A stretch of 64,000 bases of DNA from Stratiformator vulcanicus (GCF_007744515.1 NZ_CP036268.1:3084712-3148711); one strand, 5' to 3'. Counted from the stretch's first letter, positions 1 to 9,457 are shown. Notes: a model not told the origin generated them from the letters alone. Translations and numbers: made by a program.

Positions 1-578
1 ATAATGAGCAGGTCGAGCCAGTGCTTTCTGCAGTAACCGAGACGGCTTTTGGCGACCGACAGCATTACGAGGAATTCAAAAGCGAATGCGAACCAAATCA
101 TCGCGGTCGCCACGGCAAACACATACACCATTGAGGGTGATCGCACCCAGCCGCCGAGCACGTTGGCCGTTGCTGACGGCTTCAATTCGATCGCATATTC
201 CAGCGCGGTGATCGGGAGAATCGAAAGAGCAACGGCGATCATCGGCCACTGAAATGCATGCTCGATCGCACGCCGCAGCTTGTCGTCGATCGCCCGGAAG
301 CCGACGGTCGGAACGTAGATTTCCCCGGATCGCCCGCGCACTCCCGTAGTGAGCAAAAGTGGCGGAAGCAGAAATACGGCGTTTCGCAATCCCCAAGAGC
401 CCGTCGCGATCGACACGTACGTCTCGATCGCCAGCGTCATCGCGGAACAAGCCAGACAGCCGATCAAAGCCCAGAAAAATGCCACGTCCGAGCAATTCCA
501 CAGATGCAACACACCGGCGAGGCAGGCCAGGTGCAAGAACGCGATGGTCCGCGACAACTTTTCTTCGAATGTCGGCAT
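1..578 (-). CDS. Multi-pass membrane protein, partial (runs off left edge)
   Basis: The frame from an ATG at 578 stays open for 192 codons to the window edge, so the C-terminus is missing. The product starts MPTFEEKLSRTIAFLHLACL and shows about four hydrophobic segments (near residues 14-30, 36-60, 110-128 and 150-175), followed by FEFLVMLSVAKSRLGYCRKH and then WLDLLI. A hydrophobic helix followed by a basic stretch and a WLDL helix resembles the start of ion-channel-type membrane domains, but the pore is outside the window, so that is only a suggestion. Hydrophobic periodicity and the lack of stops favour this frame over the other minus-strand frame at 76-603, whose translation is Arg/Asp-rich and lacks membrane segments. 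Confidence 0.72.
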   Translation of the reverse strand, partial: MPTFEEKLSRTIAFLHLACLAGVLHLWNCSDVAFFWALIGCLACSAMTLAIETYVSIATGSWGLRNAVFLLPPLLLTTGVRGRSGEIYVPTVGFRAIDDKLRRAIEHAFQWPMIAVALSILPITALEYAIELKPSATANVLGGWVRSPSMVYVFAVATAMIWFAFAFEFLVMLSVAKSRLGYCRKHWLDLLI

Positions 579-781
579 GATGGTCACGGAAAGCTACTTT
601 CAATATTCCGACGCTTGCGGCTGGCGCCTCCGAAGATCGGTGATCACGCCAGACCGATCAAGGTCATTGCGACGAGCGAATTCTTCAGATCTGAGATTCC
701 GCTCACTGCACTTTGGCGTACGATAGCAGACGGCCTTCGAGCCACGAGTTAGCAGCGATCCGCAAGCCGGAAGAAAATCTG

Positions 782-1066
782 ATGCCTGACTTACCGCCGG
801 TCGACCTCCTCGAAGACACGCACGATTTTCCATGCCCGTACCTCTTCAAGGTAATCGGCGAAGACGATCGGGCATTTGCGGCTCGGGTCGTCTCGCTCGT
901 TCGTGAAACCGTCGGTCTGGATGAAGATCCCGAATTCAAAATCCGCCGGACGACCAGCGGCCGACACCTCAGCGTGACGATCGAGCCGGTCGTCGAACAT
1001 GCGAATCAGGTTCTCGAGATTTACGACGGCCTATCGCGCCTGAAGGGCCTCGTCATGGTGATGTAA
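782..1066 (+). CDS. DUF493 family protein (YbeD-like)
   Basis: A 94-residue protein starting MPDLPPVDLL. It fits the small ferredoxin-like DUF493/YbeD family: a PCPYLFKVIG-type first strand, a central helix (FAARVVSLVRETVG), a strand with SGRHLSVTIE, and the terminal YDGLSRLKGLVMVM. Members of this family are thought to act as small regulatory domains; no specific role can be read here. The ATG at 782 was preferred over an in-frame upstream start at 713 because family members begin near this point and GGAAGA lies about 6 bases upstream. It stands alone ahead of the LOR/SDH gene. Confidence 0.85.
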   Translation: MPDLPPVDLLEDTHDFPCPYLFKVIGEDDRAFAARVVSLVRETVGLDEDPEFKIRRTTSGRHLSVTIEPVVEHANQVLEIYDGLSRLKGLVMVM

Positions 1067-1221
1067 CGATTGACCCGCTGGTCTCTAATTCTCGAATGTC
1101 GCTCCCTGCACCTTGGCTGTCGCATTCGAGTAAACGCTGCTGAATTAAATTCGGTTCATCGCGAAAAACGTTTGAATCGCGAGATCGTTCCAGTGACTTA
1201 GTTGCCGGCAGGGAGTTGCCA

Positions 1222-2466
1222 ATGGCCGAGAAGACCGAATCCGATCCAATGTTTCGACAAGAGGTCGAAGTAGCTGGTCATATCATCGACAGTCTACTGC
1301 TGCCGAAGATCCTCGACCGAATTGCGGCCCTGGGGGGACGTTTCGACATTCTCGACACCCAGATCGGACACGGTCGGACCGACCCCAGTTACGCGCGCTT
1401 GATGGTTGAGGCGGAGACATCGGAACTTCTCGACGACATCCTTGACGACATCGCCCAGCACGGGGCGAACGCAACCGGAGGCGGCGATTGCCAACTCGAA
1501 CACGCCGACATGTCGGGCTGCTTTCCCGAGGGCTTCTATTCGACGACCAATCAGGTCACCGAAATTCGGATAGACGGCAGTTGGATTCCAGTCGGCGACC
1601 AGGAAATGGATTGCGGTATCTTAGTCGATCGGGCATCCGGGACCGCCCGCTGTGTTCCGATGCTCGATGTCAATAAGGGCGACGCAATAGTCATCGGGCG
1701 GGATGGAACGCGCGTGACGCCGGTCGGGAGAGACCGCAATGCTCACGATGCGTTCGGCTTTATGAACAGTGCCGTTTCGAGTGAGAAACCCAAAGGCGCC
1801 GTGATTCGTGAAATCGCCGCTGAGATGAAAAAGGCGAAGGCGGGGCAGGGTAAGGTTTTACTCGTCGGCGGCCCCGCGATCGTTCACACCGGAAGCCGCG
1901 ATCACGTCAGCCGACTGATACGCGAGGGCTATGTCTCCACGCTATTCGCGGGAAACGCGCTCGCCACGCATGACATTGAGCAATCGTTTTTCGATACGAG
2001 CCTCGGCATTTCGATGACACACGGCGGCGGCTCTGAGGAAGGGCACGAACATCACTTGAGATCAATTAATAAAATAAGGCGACTCGGCGGAATCAGACCG
2101 GCGGTCGAGCAGGGTATATTAAAGTCGGGTATTATGTACGAGTGTATCAAGCACGATGTGCCCTATCTACTCGCCGGGAGTATCCGTGACGATGGGCCGC
2201 TTCCCGACGTCGTGACCGACGCCCTCGATGCGCAGCGGCGAATGAGAGAGATGGCGAAGGGAGCAACGCTTGCATTAATGATTGCGACAACGCTGCATTC
2301 CATTGCCGTCGGGAACTTGCTTCCGGCAAGTGTGAAGGTCGTGTGCGTTGATATTAATCCAGCTACGGTCACCAAGTTGTCTGATCGTGGCACGTTTCAA
2401 ACGATCGGCCTTGTGACCGACGTTGAACCGTTTTTAAGAGTCTTGGTCGACGAGATCGGGCGATGA
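1222..2466 (+). CDS. LOR/SDH bifunctional-type conserved domain protein (TIGR00300; ornithine cyclodeaminase-like)
   Basis: A 414-residue protein of the TIGR00300 family. The N-terminal part (EVAGHIIDSLLLPKILDRI, GGRFDILDTQIG) is the LOR/SDH region. The C-terminal part contains the nucleotide-binding LLVGGPAIVHTG stretch and a conserved THGGGSEEGHEHHLRSIN segment. The name comes from similarity to lysine-ketoglutarate reductase/saccharopine dehydrogenase; archaeal and cyanobacterial relatives have been linked to ornithine cyclodeamination, so a role in arginine, ornithine or proline metabolism is plausible but unproven. The ATG at 1222 has AGGGAG six bases upstream, better than the TTG at 1216. 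Its stop overlaps the start of the next gene (ATGA), implying translational coupling. Confidence 0.85.
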   Translation: MAEKTESDPMFRQEVEVAGHIIDSLLLPKILDRIAALGGRFDILDTQIGHGRTDPSYARLMVEAETSELLDDILDDIAQHGANATGGGDCQLEHADMSGCFPEGFYSTTNQVTEIRIDGSWIPVGDQEMDCGILVDRASGTARCVPMLDVNKGDAIVIGRDGTRVTPVGRDRNAHDAFGFMNSAVSSEKPKGAVIREIAAEMKKAKAGQGKVLLVGGPAIVHTGSRDHVSRLIREGYVSTLFAGNALATHDIEQSFFDTSLGISMTHGGGSEEGHEHHLRSINKIRRLGGIRPAVEQGILKSGIMYECIKHDVPYLLAGSIRDDGPLPDVVTDALDAQRRMREMAKGATLALMIATTLHSIAVGNLLPASVKVVCVDINPATVTKLSDRGTFQTIGLVTDVEPFLRVLVDEIGR

Positions 2467-3806
2467 ACAACGCTCAGCAACTTCGAAAAGATGCGATTGC
2501 GATCTGGAAAGCGGGCGTGGCCGCCGTTGATGCCACGAAGCTCGTGCGGGAGCAGATCGAAGTCAGCGGCGACACGGTGCGCGTGGCCGGCAAATCACAC
2601 GCAATCCACAATATCAGACGGATCGTGGTCGTCGGTGCCGGGAAAGCGGGTGCCGGGATGGCCCGCGGAGTCGAAGACGCCCTCGGGCCGGAGCTTTGCG
2701 AAAGTAAGCTGAAGGGCCTCGTCAGTGTTCCCGCCGACTGTGTCGGACCTCTTGAAAAAATTAAACTTCACGCGGGCCGTCCGGCCGGAGTCAATGAACC
2801 AAGAGCCGAAGGCGTGCAGGGCACGCAACGAATCTTAGAAATCGTTGGAGACTTAAACGATCGCGACATCTGCGTCGTTTTAATTTCCGGCGGGGGCAGC
2901 GCTTTAATGCCGCTGCCGATCGACGGCATCACACTCGAAGACAAGATCGCGGTGACGAAATTGCTGGCCAAGTCGGGTGCCCCGATAGAAGAATTGAATA
3001 CGGTTCGCAAACATCTTTCGGGAATTAAGGGCGGAAAGTTGGCCGCAGCCATTGGGACGCCGCATGCGACGGCTTTAATTATCTCCGACATCGTCGGCAA
3101 CCCGCTCGACCTGATCGCCTCAGGACCGACCGTCGCGGATCGATCGACGCGTGCGGAAGCGCTGACGATTTTAAATCGATATGCGGAGCGCAACGCGATC
3201 CCCGACTCCGTTTGGGAAATTCTGGAGGACGACGAAGCGGCCCCGACGCCCCATGCGCATCAAATTATTAACCAAATCATCGGTGAGAACGGGACATCAA
3301 TCGCGGCGGCAAAGGCGGAAGCCGTGCGTCGCGGCTACGAAGTCGATTCACTGGGATCGGATAACGTCGGTTTTGCCCGAGATGAGGGGGTTCGCTTGGC
3401 TCAACACGCGGTTCAGCGCCGAGCGGCCGGACCAAACTCTTATTGCCTGCTCAGTGGCGGTGAACCGGTCGTGAAACTGGCTGACACCGATCAACCCCGC
3501 AAAGGAGGCCGCAATCAGGAGCTGGCTCTCGCAGCCGCAATCGAATTGTGGGATGACGGCGCTGAGAATATCTGCGTACTCTCCGGCGGAACGGATGGCG
3601 AAGACGGCCCGACCGACGCCGCCGGAGCCTTTATTGATGCCGGGGTCATTGCCGAGGCTAAGTCGCAACAACTTGACCCGGCCACGTTTCTTGAAATCAA
3701 TAATTCCTATCCCTTTTTTGAAAATGCGGGCGGCCTTCTTAAGACCGGGCCGACCCACACGAACGTGATGGACCTGCGGGTCGTTTTGGTTGATCCCTCA
3801 TCTTAG
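2463..3806 (+). CDS. Glycerate 2-kinase / MOFRL family protein
   Basis: A 447-residue protein of the glycerate kinase type II (GckA/TtuD) family. The N-terminal kinase domain carries VVVGAGKAGAGMA, LISGGGSALMPLP, VRKHLSGIKGGKLA and SGPTVAD. The C-terminal MOFRL domain carries SGGEPVVKL, GGRNQELALAAA and SGGTDGEDGPTDAAGAF. These enzymes phosphorylate glycerate to 2-phosphoglycerate with ATP; older annotations call some members hydroxypyruvate reductase. Glycerate arises from glyoxylate, serine or C1 metabolism, which suits an organism with C1 genes further along. The ATG overlaps the preceding stop by 4 bases, so the two are almost certainly one operon. Confidence 0.92.
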   Translation: MNNAQQLRKDAIAIWKAGVAAVDATKLVREQIEVSGDTVRVAGKSHAIHNIRRIVVVGAGKAGAGMARGVEDALGPELCESKLKGLVSVPADCVGPLEKIKLHAGRPAGVNEPRAEGVQGTQRILEIVGDLNDRDICVVLISGGGSALMPLPIDGITLEDKIAVTKLLAKSGAPIEELNTVRKHLSGIKGGKLAAAIGTPHATALIISDIVGNPLDLIASGPTVADRSTRAEALTILNRYAERNAIPDSVWEILEDDEAAPTPHAHQIINQIIGENGTSIAAAKAEAVRRGYEVDSLGSDNVGFARDEGVRLAQHAVQRRAAGPNSYCLLSGGEPVVKLADTDQPRKGGRNQELALAAAIELWDDGAENICVLSGGTDGEDGPTDAAGAFIDAGVIAEAKSQQLDPATFLEINNSYPFFENAGGLLKTGPTHTNVMDLRVVLVDPSS

Positions 3807-3833
3807 TTCGGACAACAGAGCCGAGCTGCTGAT

Positions 3834-4631
3834 ATGGCGAAAAAGCCTAACATTGATTCAGCGCGTCCAATTGAGCCCAGCAATTTTCGCAATGCGAAGT
3901 GGGCGATTCGGCTTGGGTTGATCGCACTCCTAATTCCCAGCCTCTGTTTTGCCGTATTTCAATTTTGCTCCTATACGAATTTGATGCTTGCCCGGGTTGA
4001 CTGCGGAAATACCACAAGGGTCCTCGGCCTTGCGCTGCATCATTATTACGACGAGTTCGACTCCTTCCCGCCGGCGGTGACGTTCGGTCCGGATGGGCGT
4101 CCATGGCATAGTTGGAGGGCACTGATCCTCAAGTCTGCTTTGGAACTTGGTTACCTCGAACCACGCTTTGCCAACTACCGGCTGGACGAATCTTGGGACA
4201 GCCCGCACAACCTCATGCTCGGACTAGAGTGCCCGAAGCTGTTTCGCTGCGCAGCCGACCGCGGCCCGGCCGGCTGCGCGAGCCGCTTTGCGATTGTCGG
4301 CCCAAATACGATTTTCCCCCCGGACGGTGCTGTATCGATCGCGGATGTTACGGACGGGTTATCCAATACAATTGTGCTGATTGAGCATTCCGATTCCGGC
4401 ATCGGCTGGACCGAACCGCGCGACGTTGATTACGACGCTGACGCGGTGAGCAAATCAGGTTGGGCCGGTGCTGGACTTCGCAGCCGTCACGAAACGGGCC
4501 GATTGATTGATGGTGACGGTTTCGTCCTGTTGAGCGACGGCTCTCCCCGCTTTGTGAGCGGAGCCGGTGATTCGGAAACGGTGCGTCGCTGGTTGCTCCG
4601 AAACGATGGGGAGCGGGTCGGTGAACTTTGA
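3834..4631 (+). CDS. DUF1559-like membrane-anchored protein without a pilin leader
   Basis: A 265-residue protein with one N-terminal membrane segment (about residues 26-46) and a periplasmic domain resembling the C-terminal half of planctomycete DUF1559 proteins: LGLALHHYYDEFDSFPPA, WHSWRALILK, a cysteine-containing FRCAADRG, TDGLSNTIVLIE and FVLLSDGSPRFVS. Unlike classical members it lacks the GFTLIELL prepilin motif, so it is probably held in the membrane and not assembled as a pilin-like subunit. Function is unknown. It follows the glycerate kinase gene after 27 bases and could be co-transcribed. Confidence 0.75.
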   Translation: MAKKPNIDSARPIEPSNFRNAKWAIRLGLIALLIPSLCFAVFQFCSYTNLMLARVDCGNTTRVLGLALHHYYDEFDSFPPAVTFGPDGRPWHSWRALILKSALELGYLEPRFANYRLDESWDSPHNLMLGLECPKLFRCAADRGPAGCASRFAIVGPNTIFPPDGAVSIADVTDGLSNTIVLIEHSDSGIGWTEPRDVDYDADAVSKSGWAGAGLRSRHETGRLIDGDGFVLLSDGSPRFVSGAGDSETVRRWLLRNDGERVGEL

Positions 4632-4886
4632 CTGGCAGCTGGTCGAGTCGAATCCGCATGGCATTTCTGGTCGATAAGCGGCCAGCCTGGCCCCGGCCAA
4701 TGCACTTTCTCACCGAAGTCGCCTATTAACCTGGAAAACGATTGATCGCTATCCCATTTGAAATTAAACACTTACGCCAATCGCACCCGAACGGCACTCC
4801 GTCTGCATTGTGGTTGTCCCATCAGATTCGACGAAGATTTCGCGAGTCGAATGAAACAACCGATTTACTCACTTCTGGAGACGAAC

Positions 4887-5054
4887 ATGCTTTACTGGGC
4901 ACTCATGTTTTTCATCATTGCAATCGCAGCAGCGGTATTCGGGTTCGGCGGAATCGCCGCCGGCGCGTCGAGCATTGCGCAGATTCTCTTCTTCGTATTC
5001 CTCGTCCTATTCATCGTGAGCTTGATCGGCGGCCTGCGACGCCCCAGTATCTAA
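4887..5054 (+). CDS. DUF1328 small membrane protein
   Basis: A 55-residue peptide beginning [20 protein letters not shown]. It has two hydrophobic helices separated by [13 protein letters not shown], the typical DUF1328 (YtjA-like) pattern, and ends in GLRRPSI. The chosen ATG has CTGGAG about 6 bases upstream and matches the usual family start; the longer in-frame reading from 4758 adds polar residues with no family likeness. Members are inner-membrane proteins often induced under stress; no function can be assigned. It precedes a lipoprotein gene by about 70 bases. Confidence 0.85.
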   Translation: MLYWALMFFIIAIAAAVFGFGGIAAGASSIAQILFFVFLVLFIVSLIGGLRRPSI

Positions 5055-5125
5055 GACGATCAGGTGAAGCAAATTCACCAAGACGAGATCGATCGTTCAC
5101 ACGCGCCAACTGCGGAGTTTCAACC

Positions 5126-5560
5126 ATGAAGACTTGTGCAATGTCAGACCTTGCGGCGTTACCGCATCGGTTGACCTGTTCCACGGCGTTTGCAGTTTTG
5201 CTCACGGCCTCCCTGTTGGTCGGTTGCGGTGAGTCCGAATTAACCGTGGAAGATGCTAAGGAAGACTTGGAAGACGCCAAGGTTGAAGCGGCGGATCAGA
5301 TCGAAGAAGCGGAAGCAGAAGCGGACGAGATTCGCTACGACGCTCGCGAGGACGCGATCGAGGAAGTCACCGAAGCCGACCGCGAGGCATCGCGATTGGA
5401 AGCGACGACGAAACTTGACGCCAAACGCGAAGTCGCCGAAGAGGCCGAGGACTTGGAACGAGCCAAAGCCGCGGCAGCCGCCTCCAGCGATTTAGACCTC
5501 GGTGAGACTGAGAACCCAAGTACGGACGAAGCGACGTCGGGCGATTCAGACGAAGAATAA
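5126..5560 (+). CDS. Predicted coiled-coil lipoprotein
   Basis: A 144-residue protein. The N-terminus holds a hydrophobic signal ending in LLVGC, a fitting lipobox, so the mature protein would start at that cysteine and be lipid-anchored in the periplasm. The rest is almost entirely Glu/Ala/Asp/Lys-rich (VEDAKEDLEDAKVEAADQIE and similar), predicted as a long charged helix, ending in an acidic tail. Function is unknown; such small helical lipoproteins often act as envelope spacers. The ATG at 5126 puts a signal peptide at the very start; the open frame continues upstream to 4742 but without signal character. A strong hairpin terminator follows. Confidence 0.7.
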   Translation: MKTCAMSDLAALPHRLTCSTAFAVLLTASLLVGCGESELTVEDAKEDLEDAKVEAADQIEEAEAEADEIRYDAREDAIEEVTEADREASRLEATTKLDAKREVAEEAEDLERAKAAAAASSDLDLGETENPSTDEATSGDSDEE

Positions 5561-5930
5561 GTCTCCCGATCCTGCCCGATCGGATAGTAGAACAATACGT
5601 AAAGAAGCCGCGATCGATTACTCGGTCGCGGCTTCTTTACGTTGAGACGCTCTGTACGCCGACAACGATCACCGCGCAGGCTAATCTTGCAATTGACGCA
5701 AGCCCGTCTCAGTCAACTCGCGATCGCCGCTGGCGATTAGCTGAGATTGACGATAAAGTCTGGAAAGAGAACAAGTTCAATCTGCGTGGTCGGGTCCGCA
5801 TTGAATTGGTCTCTGTCGTGGCTGCGTCGGTTACCAACCGCGAAGTGGGCACGTAACCCGTCGAATTGAACCTAACCAATTACTACGCGTCGATACTGCT
5901 CGGTCCGGGTAGCCGCTATGAGGTTTCCGG
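5561..5930. other. Intergenic region
   Basis: No credible gene lies between the lipoprotein and the PAS kinase. The first part holds the terminator at 5598-5641. The remainder contains a small ATCGCC/GGCGAT hairpin near 5725-5742 and presumably the kinase promoter, which could not be located with confidence. Confidence 0.5.
5598..5641. terminator. Hairpin terminator, perfect 16-bp stem
   Basis: Positions 5598-5613 and 5626-5641 are perfect inverted repeats (16 bp) around a 12-base loop. The stem carries AAAGAA on one side and TTCTTT on the other, so it can work in both directions. It lies 37 bases after the lipoprotein stop codon. Confidence 0.75.
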
Positions 5931-8219
5931 ATGGCTGAAACGAACAGCAGTGAACATAGAGTCGCCAAGCGCGCCGATTCCGCACATCGATTGCCTGAAA
6001 ATGAGCAGCAGTTCCGTCAAATGGCGGACAGCCTGCCGCTGATCCTGTGGGTTCACGGGCCAGAGGGACAACCTGAGTTCATCAACCGAACGTATCGTCA
6101 GTTCTTCGGCGTTGATCTGGCCGATCTTTCCATCGGCTCGTGGCGGAGAAAAATTCATCCTGATGACGTCGAAGATTACAGCAAAGCGTACGACGAGAGC
6201 TTAAGAGCGAGAGCCGAGTTTCACGCTGAGGCACGATTCCGAACCCACGATGGTCGCTGGCGTTGGCTCGAATCATGGGCTCGGCCACGTTTCCGCGACG
6301 ACGGAACATTTGCCGGGCTTGTCGGCACAAGTGCCGACGTGACCGATCGGAAGCAGGCCGAACAGACGAAGTCCAATGCCGAGCAATTCGCACGGCGAGC
6401 TTTTAATAGCGTCGCGAACTTCGTCGGCGTGCTGACGCCTGACGGAATCCTGATCGACGTCAACGAACCAGCACTGGCCGTCGGAGACTTGTCGCGAGAC
6501 AACGTGCTCGGCCAACCATTCTGGGAAACTTTTTGGTGGAACTATTCGCCCAAGATCCAAGCGCAACTGCGCGAATCGATAGATCGAGCACGAGCTGGCG
6601 AAATCCTTCGCTACGATGTTCCGGTGCAAATTTCTGGCGCAGGCCGAATGTGGATCGACTTTCAACTCGCGCCACTTCGCAACGACGCGGGTGACATCAC
6701 GCACCTGATTCCATCCGGAATGGATATCACGGCCCGCTATCTCGCCGAAGAACGGTTGAAGATCGCCCAGGAAGCCTCGACGGTCGGCATCTTTGATTAC
6801 GACGTCATTGGCGACGAGCTACGATGGGACGAGCACTCGGCCCGCATTTGGGGCGTCGGCCAGAATTCTGTCCTCAACTACGAAGACTTTCGTAGCGGCC
6901 TGCATCCGGACGACCGAACGCCGACCGACGCAGCCGTAAAGCGTTCAATGAGTCCCGATAGTGACGGGCATTATTTCGCCGAGTATCGAGTCATTCATAA
7001 ATCGGACGGAATCATGCGCTGGGTTGCGGCTTACGGGCGGACCTTCTTTGAGGACGGCCGTCCGGTTCGCATTGTGGGCACGACGCAGGACATCACCGCC
7101 CGCAAATTTCAGGAGGTCGCCCTTTCCGAAAGTGAAGAACGCTTCCGGCTCGCGGCCGATGCGGTCGGCGGGATTATTTATGAATATGACCTCGGCGAAG
7201 GTACGGCGCACCGCTCCTCCGGACTCACCGAGGTGCTTGGTTTTTCTCCCGACGAGGTTCCCAATACCATCGACTGGTGGCAGCAGCGGGTCCATCCGCA
7301 GGATGTCCCGACATTTCTTCAGGTGCTGAACAATAACGAGTCGTCCGAACGCAGCGAAACTGAATATCGGATTCAGCATCGTGACGGCAGTTGGGTGCAG
7401 GTGTGGGATCGGTCGCTCGTCGTCTTTAATCAAATGGGAATTCCGACAAAGATCTTCGGTAGCGTCGTGGATATTACGGATCTGCGGCAGGTCGAACAAC
7501 AGCTCAAGGAATTGAATGAACGCCTTGAGGAACTGGTTTCGGTACGGACGGCCGAACTGAAAAACCGCAACGAACAGCTAAAGAAGCTCGCCGCCGAACT
7601 CTGCACTGCGGAGATGCGTGAACGCGATCGGCTTTCCCAGGTGCTGCACGATGGTCTGCAGCAGTTACTCGTCGCCATTAAGATGCATCTGACTATTCTC
7701 GAAAATGCCGCGGGTAGCGACGCCGACCGCGTGCGGTCAGATTTGAAAGCGTTTATCGACGAAGCGATCCAGTCATCGCGATCATTAGCGCACGAATTGA
7801 GCCCGCCGGAGTTAAATGATGATTCACTTCCGGAGGCGATGCAGTGGCTGGCCTCCCGTTTTCAGTCGCACTATCACTTCAACGTCGACGTCACTTGCGA
7901 CGAGGAGCACACGGCTATTCCACCGGAGGAACGACTGCTGTTGCTTTCGACCATTCGAGAACTATTGCTGAACGCCGTCAAACATTCGGGAACGGACCGG
8001 GCCGCCATTCACTTAAGCAATGGCGATGACCATCGTTCTATTACGGTCGAAGATAAGGGCAAAGGCTTTGATCCCCGCATTGTAGAATATGGTGGCGAGG
8101 CCGGCCTCGGCCTGCGAAGCGTTCAGCAGCGAATTGTCGCATTCGGCGGTGCGTTCGAGATCGACTCCGCACCCGGTCGCGGCACGAAATTCCTGATCCG
8201 CACCCCGCTTAAGCTGTGA
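5931..8219 (+). CDS. Multi-PAS sensor histidine kinase (NarL-type, HisKA_3)
   Basis: A 762-residue kinase without clear membrane segments, so probably cytoplasmic. Four tandem PAS/PAC modules are visible at about residues 25-145, 150-270, 275-395 and 400-520, three of them with conserved PAC ends (VGTSADVTDRK, VGTTQDITARK, FGSVVDITDL). A coiled-coil linker leads to a HisKA_3 dimerisation domain with the phospho-acceptor His in LSQVLHDGLQQLL, then a HATPase_c domain with LLLNAVKHSG, VEDKGKGFD and GLGLRSVQQR. Such kinases usually phosphorylate LuxR-type response regulators. None is adjacent, so the partner is unknown and this is an orphan kinase. The signal sensed cannot be read from sequence. 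Confidence 0.92.
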   Translation: MAETNSSEHRVAKRADSAHRLPENEQQFRQMADSLPLILWVHGPEGQPEFINRTYRQFFGVDLADLSIGSWRRKIHPDDVEDYSKAYDESLRARAEFHAEARFRTHDGRWRWLESWARPRFRDDGTFAGLVGTSADVTDRKQAEQTKSNAEQFARRAFNSVANFVGVLTPDGILIDVNEPALAVGDLSRDNVLGQPFWETFWWNYSPKIQAQLRESIDRARAGEILRYDVPVQISGAGRMWIDFQLAPLRNDAGDITHLIPSGMDITARYLAEERLKIAQEASTVGIFDYDVIGDELRWDEHSARIWGVGQNSVLNYEDFRSGLHPDDRTPTDAAVKRSMSPDSDGHYFAEYRVIHKSDGIMRWVAAYGRTFFEDGRPVRIVGTTQDITARKFQEVALSESEERFRLAADAVGGIIYEYDLGEGTAHRSSGLTEVLGFSPDEVPNTIDWWQQRVHPQDVPTFLQVLNNNESSERSETEYRIQHRDGSWVQVWDRSLVVFNQMGIPTKIFGSVVDITDLRQVEQQLKELNERLEELVSVRTAELKNRNEQLKKLAAELCTAEMRERDRLSQVLHDGLQQLLVAIKMHLTILENAAGSDADRVRSDLKAFIDEAIQSSRSLAHELSPPELNDDSLPEAMQWLASRFQSHYHFNVDVTCDEEHTAIPPEERLLLLSTIRELLLNAVKHSGTDRAAIHLSNGDDHRSITVEDKGKGFDPRIVEYGGEAGLGLRSVQQRIVAFGGAFEIDSAPGRGTKFLIRTPLKL

Positions 8220-8250
8220 CACAGAAGTGCGACGGTTGACATGCCACACT

Positions 8251-8439
8251 CCCGGGTGGTCCGACCCGCCGGGCCGGATGCCGCAGGCACAAGAGGCGAT
8301 TCAGTGTCGACGGTGCCATGAAGGCTCAGGCAGGCGCGATCAATCGCGCTTAATTAAGGGGACCGTCACAAGTTCGATCGTCTAAGATTCATCGCCTCTT
8401 GTCGCTTCGCGACCCGGCCCGACGTGGGCCGGGCTACCC
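8251..8439. repeat. Double-hairpin dispersed repeat, family A copy 1
   Basis: A roughly 190-base element with hairpins at both ends (left GGTCCGACCC...GGGCCGGA; right GACCCGGCCC...GGGCCGGGCTACC). Just inside is a 12-base inverted repeat, ACAAGAGGCGAT and its complement. On the minus strand the right end reads GGGTAG followed by a hairpin, which resembles REP sequences. Close copies lie at 10890-11077 and 15493-15682. Confidence 0.85.
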
Positions 8440-8680
8440 ACCGACCGAGATGGAACCACGGGAACGAAATCCGAAGCTACTTGTATTGCCAAGCTTCGCG
8501 CCCTTACGATCGAGAAAACTTGGTCTTATTCGCGCCCATCGTAGTAGCGATGGGTCGGCTCAATGACTTTGCCGCGAACGAATACCCCGGGCGCAGGATT
8601 TTTCGGCCACTCGTTTGTCGCACCGGTTCGGATCGCCGGTCGTGCTGATTTCAAATTCAAAATTACCGGAGCAGGCAGCA
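8440..8680. other. Intergenic region after repeat
   Basis: No credible gene. A small hairpin, CCCATCG/CGATGGG with a 6-base loop, lies at 8535-8554. The promoter of the following secreted-protein gene must be here, but no clear boxes were recognised. Confidence 0.4.
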
Positions 8681-9457
8681 ATGAACTCGGCTTTCCAGCG
8701 TTGTTTTTTCTCGGCCGCCTGTGCGGTCCTCTTGGCGATCGGACAGACCGCCACAGCCGCGGATTGCGGTGACCTCGCACGTCACGCCTACCATCCGGAA
8801 CACGGCTACCCGCTGCATACTTATCACCCCGACCACGGATACATCCCGTATGCCGGAACCTACGGCGTGGGTGGGGTCAGCCCCGGAGTCAGTGCCGGAG
8901 TCGCCGCGGCCGGTCGAGGTCAGGAAGCCGCCGGCATTGGTCAGATGAATGTCGATAATGCCCAAGCTCAAATTCTGCATCAGCAGGCGGCGGCGGAATT
9001 CTATAAGAACCGCGGCCTCAAGCAGGACGCCGCTCTGTCCTACTACAACAAGAAAGAGGCGGCTGAAAAAGCCCGCGATGAGGCGACGGACGCAGAAACT
9101 CGTCGGAAGGTCGCCGAATACAATAAATCGCTCACCGCGATGGAATCAGCCCACCGGCTCAGCGCAGAGAAACAGGATGTCGAAGCCGGCACCTTGCATT
9201 GGCCCTACGTCCTCAGAGACCCCGCGTTCGCTGCCCAACGCGAAATCATCGACAAAGCCTGGGCGGCCCGAACGCCCGACGATAGCGGCGAAAACTCCAC
9301 TATGATCGACACGATCAATAATGCGTGCGAGACAATGCAGTCGACCTTGAAAGAGAAAGTTCGAGACGGGCTTTCGGTCACCGATTTCATCACCGCCAAG
9401 CACTTCATTTCGAGCATCAAGTACGAGGCCAAGTTCCCGGTGAAGCCGAAATCGTGA
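8681..9457 (+). CDS. Secreted hypothetical protein with helical central region
   Basis: A 258-residue protein. It starts MNSAFQRCFFSAACAVLLAI and has a signal peptide probably cleaved after GQTATA. The mature N-terminus has two near-identical short repeats, AYHPEHGYPLH and TYHPDHGYIPY, then a Gly/Val/Ala stretch and a long charged, Ala-rich helical region (about residues 95-175). It ends KAEAKFPVKPKS-like. No catalytic motif was seen. The ATG at 8681 gives a clean signal peptide and has GGAG upstream; the in-frame start at 8615 would add an unnatural leader. I do not recognise a family. The following DUF1254 gene is separated by about 157 bases. Confidence 0.75.
   Translation: MNSAFQRCFFSAACAVLLAIGQTATAADCGDLARHAYHPEHGYPLHTYHPDHGYIPYAGTYGVGGVSPGVSAGVAAAGRGQEAAGIGQMNVDNAQAQILHQQAAAEFYKNRGLKQDAALSYYNKKEAAEKARDEATDAETRRKVAEYNKSLTAMESAHRLSAEKQDVEAGTLHWPYVLRDPAFAAQREIIDKAWAARTPDDSGENSTMIDTINNACETMQSTLKEKVRDGLSVTDFITAKHFISSIKYEAKFPVKPKS

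Noticed and set aside
76-603. 175-codon minus-strand frame at the left edge
   Set aside because: Arg/Asp-rich with no family likeness; it overlaps a hydrophobic frame (578 to edge) that has clear membrane-protein character.
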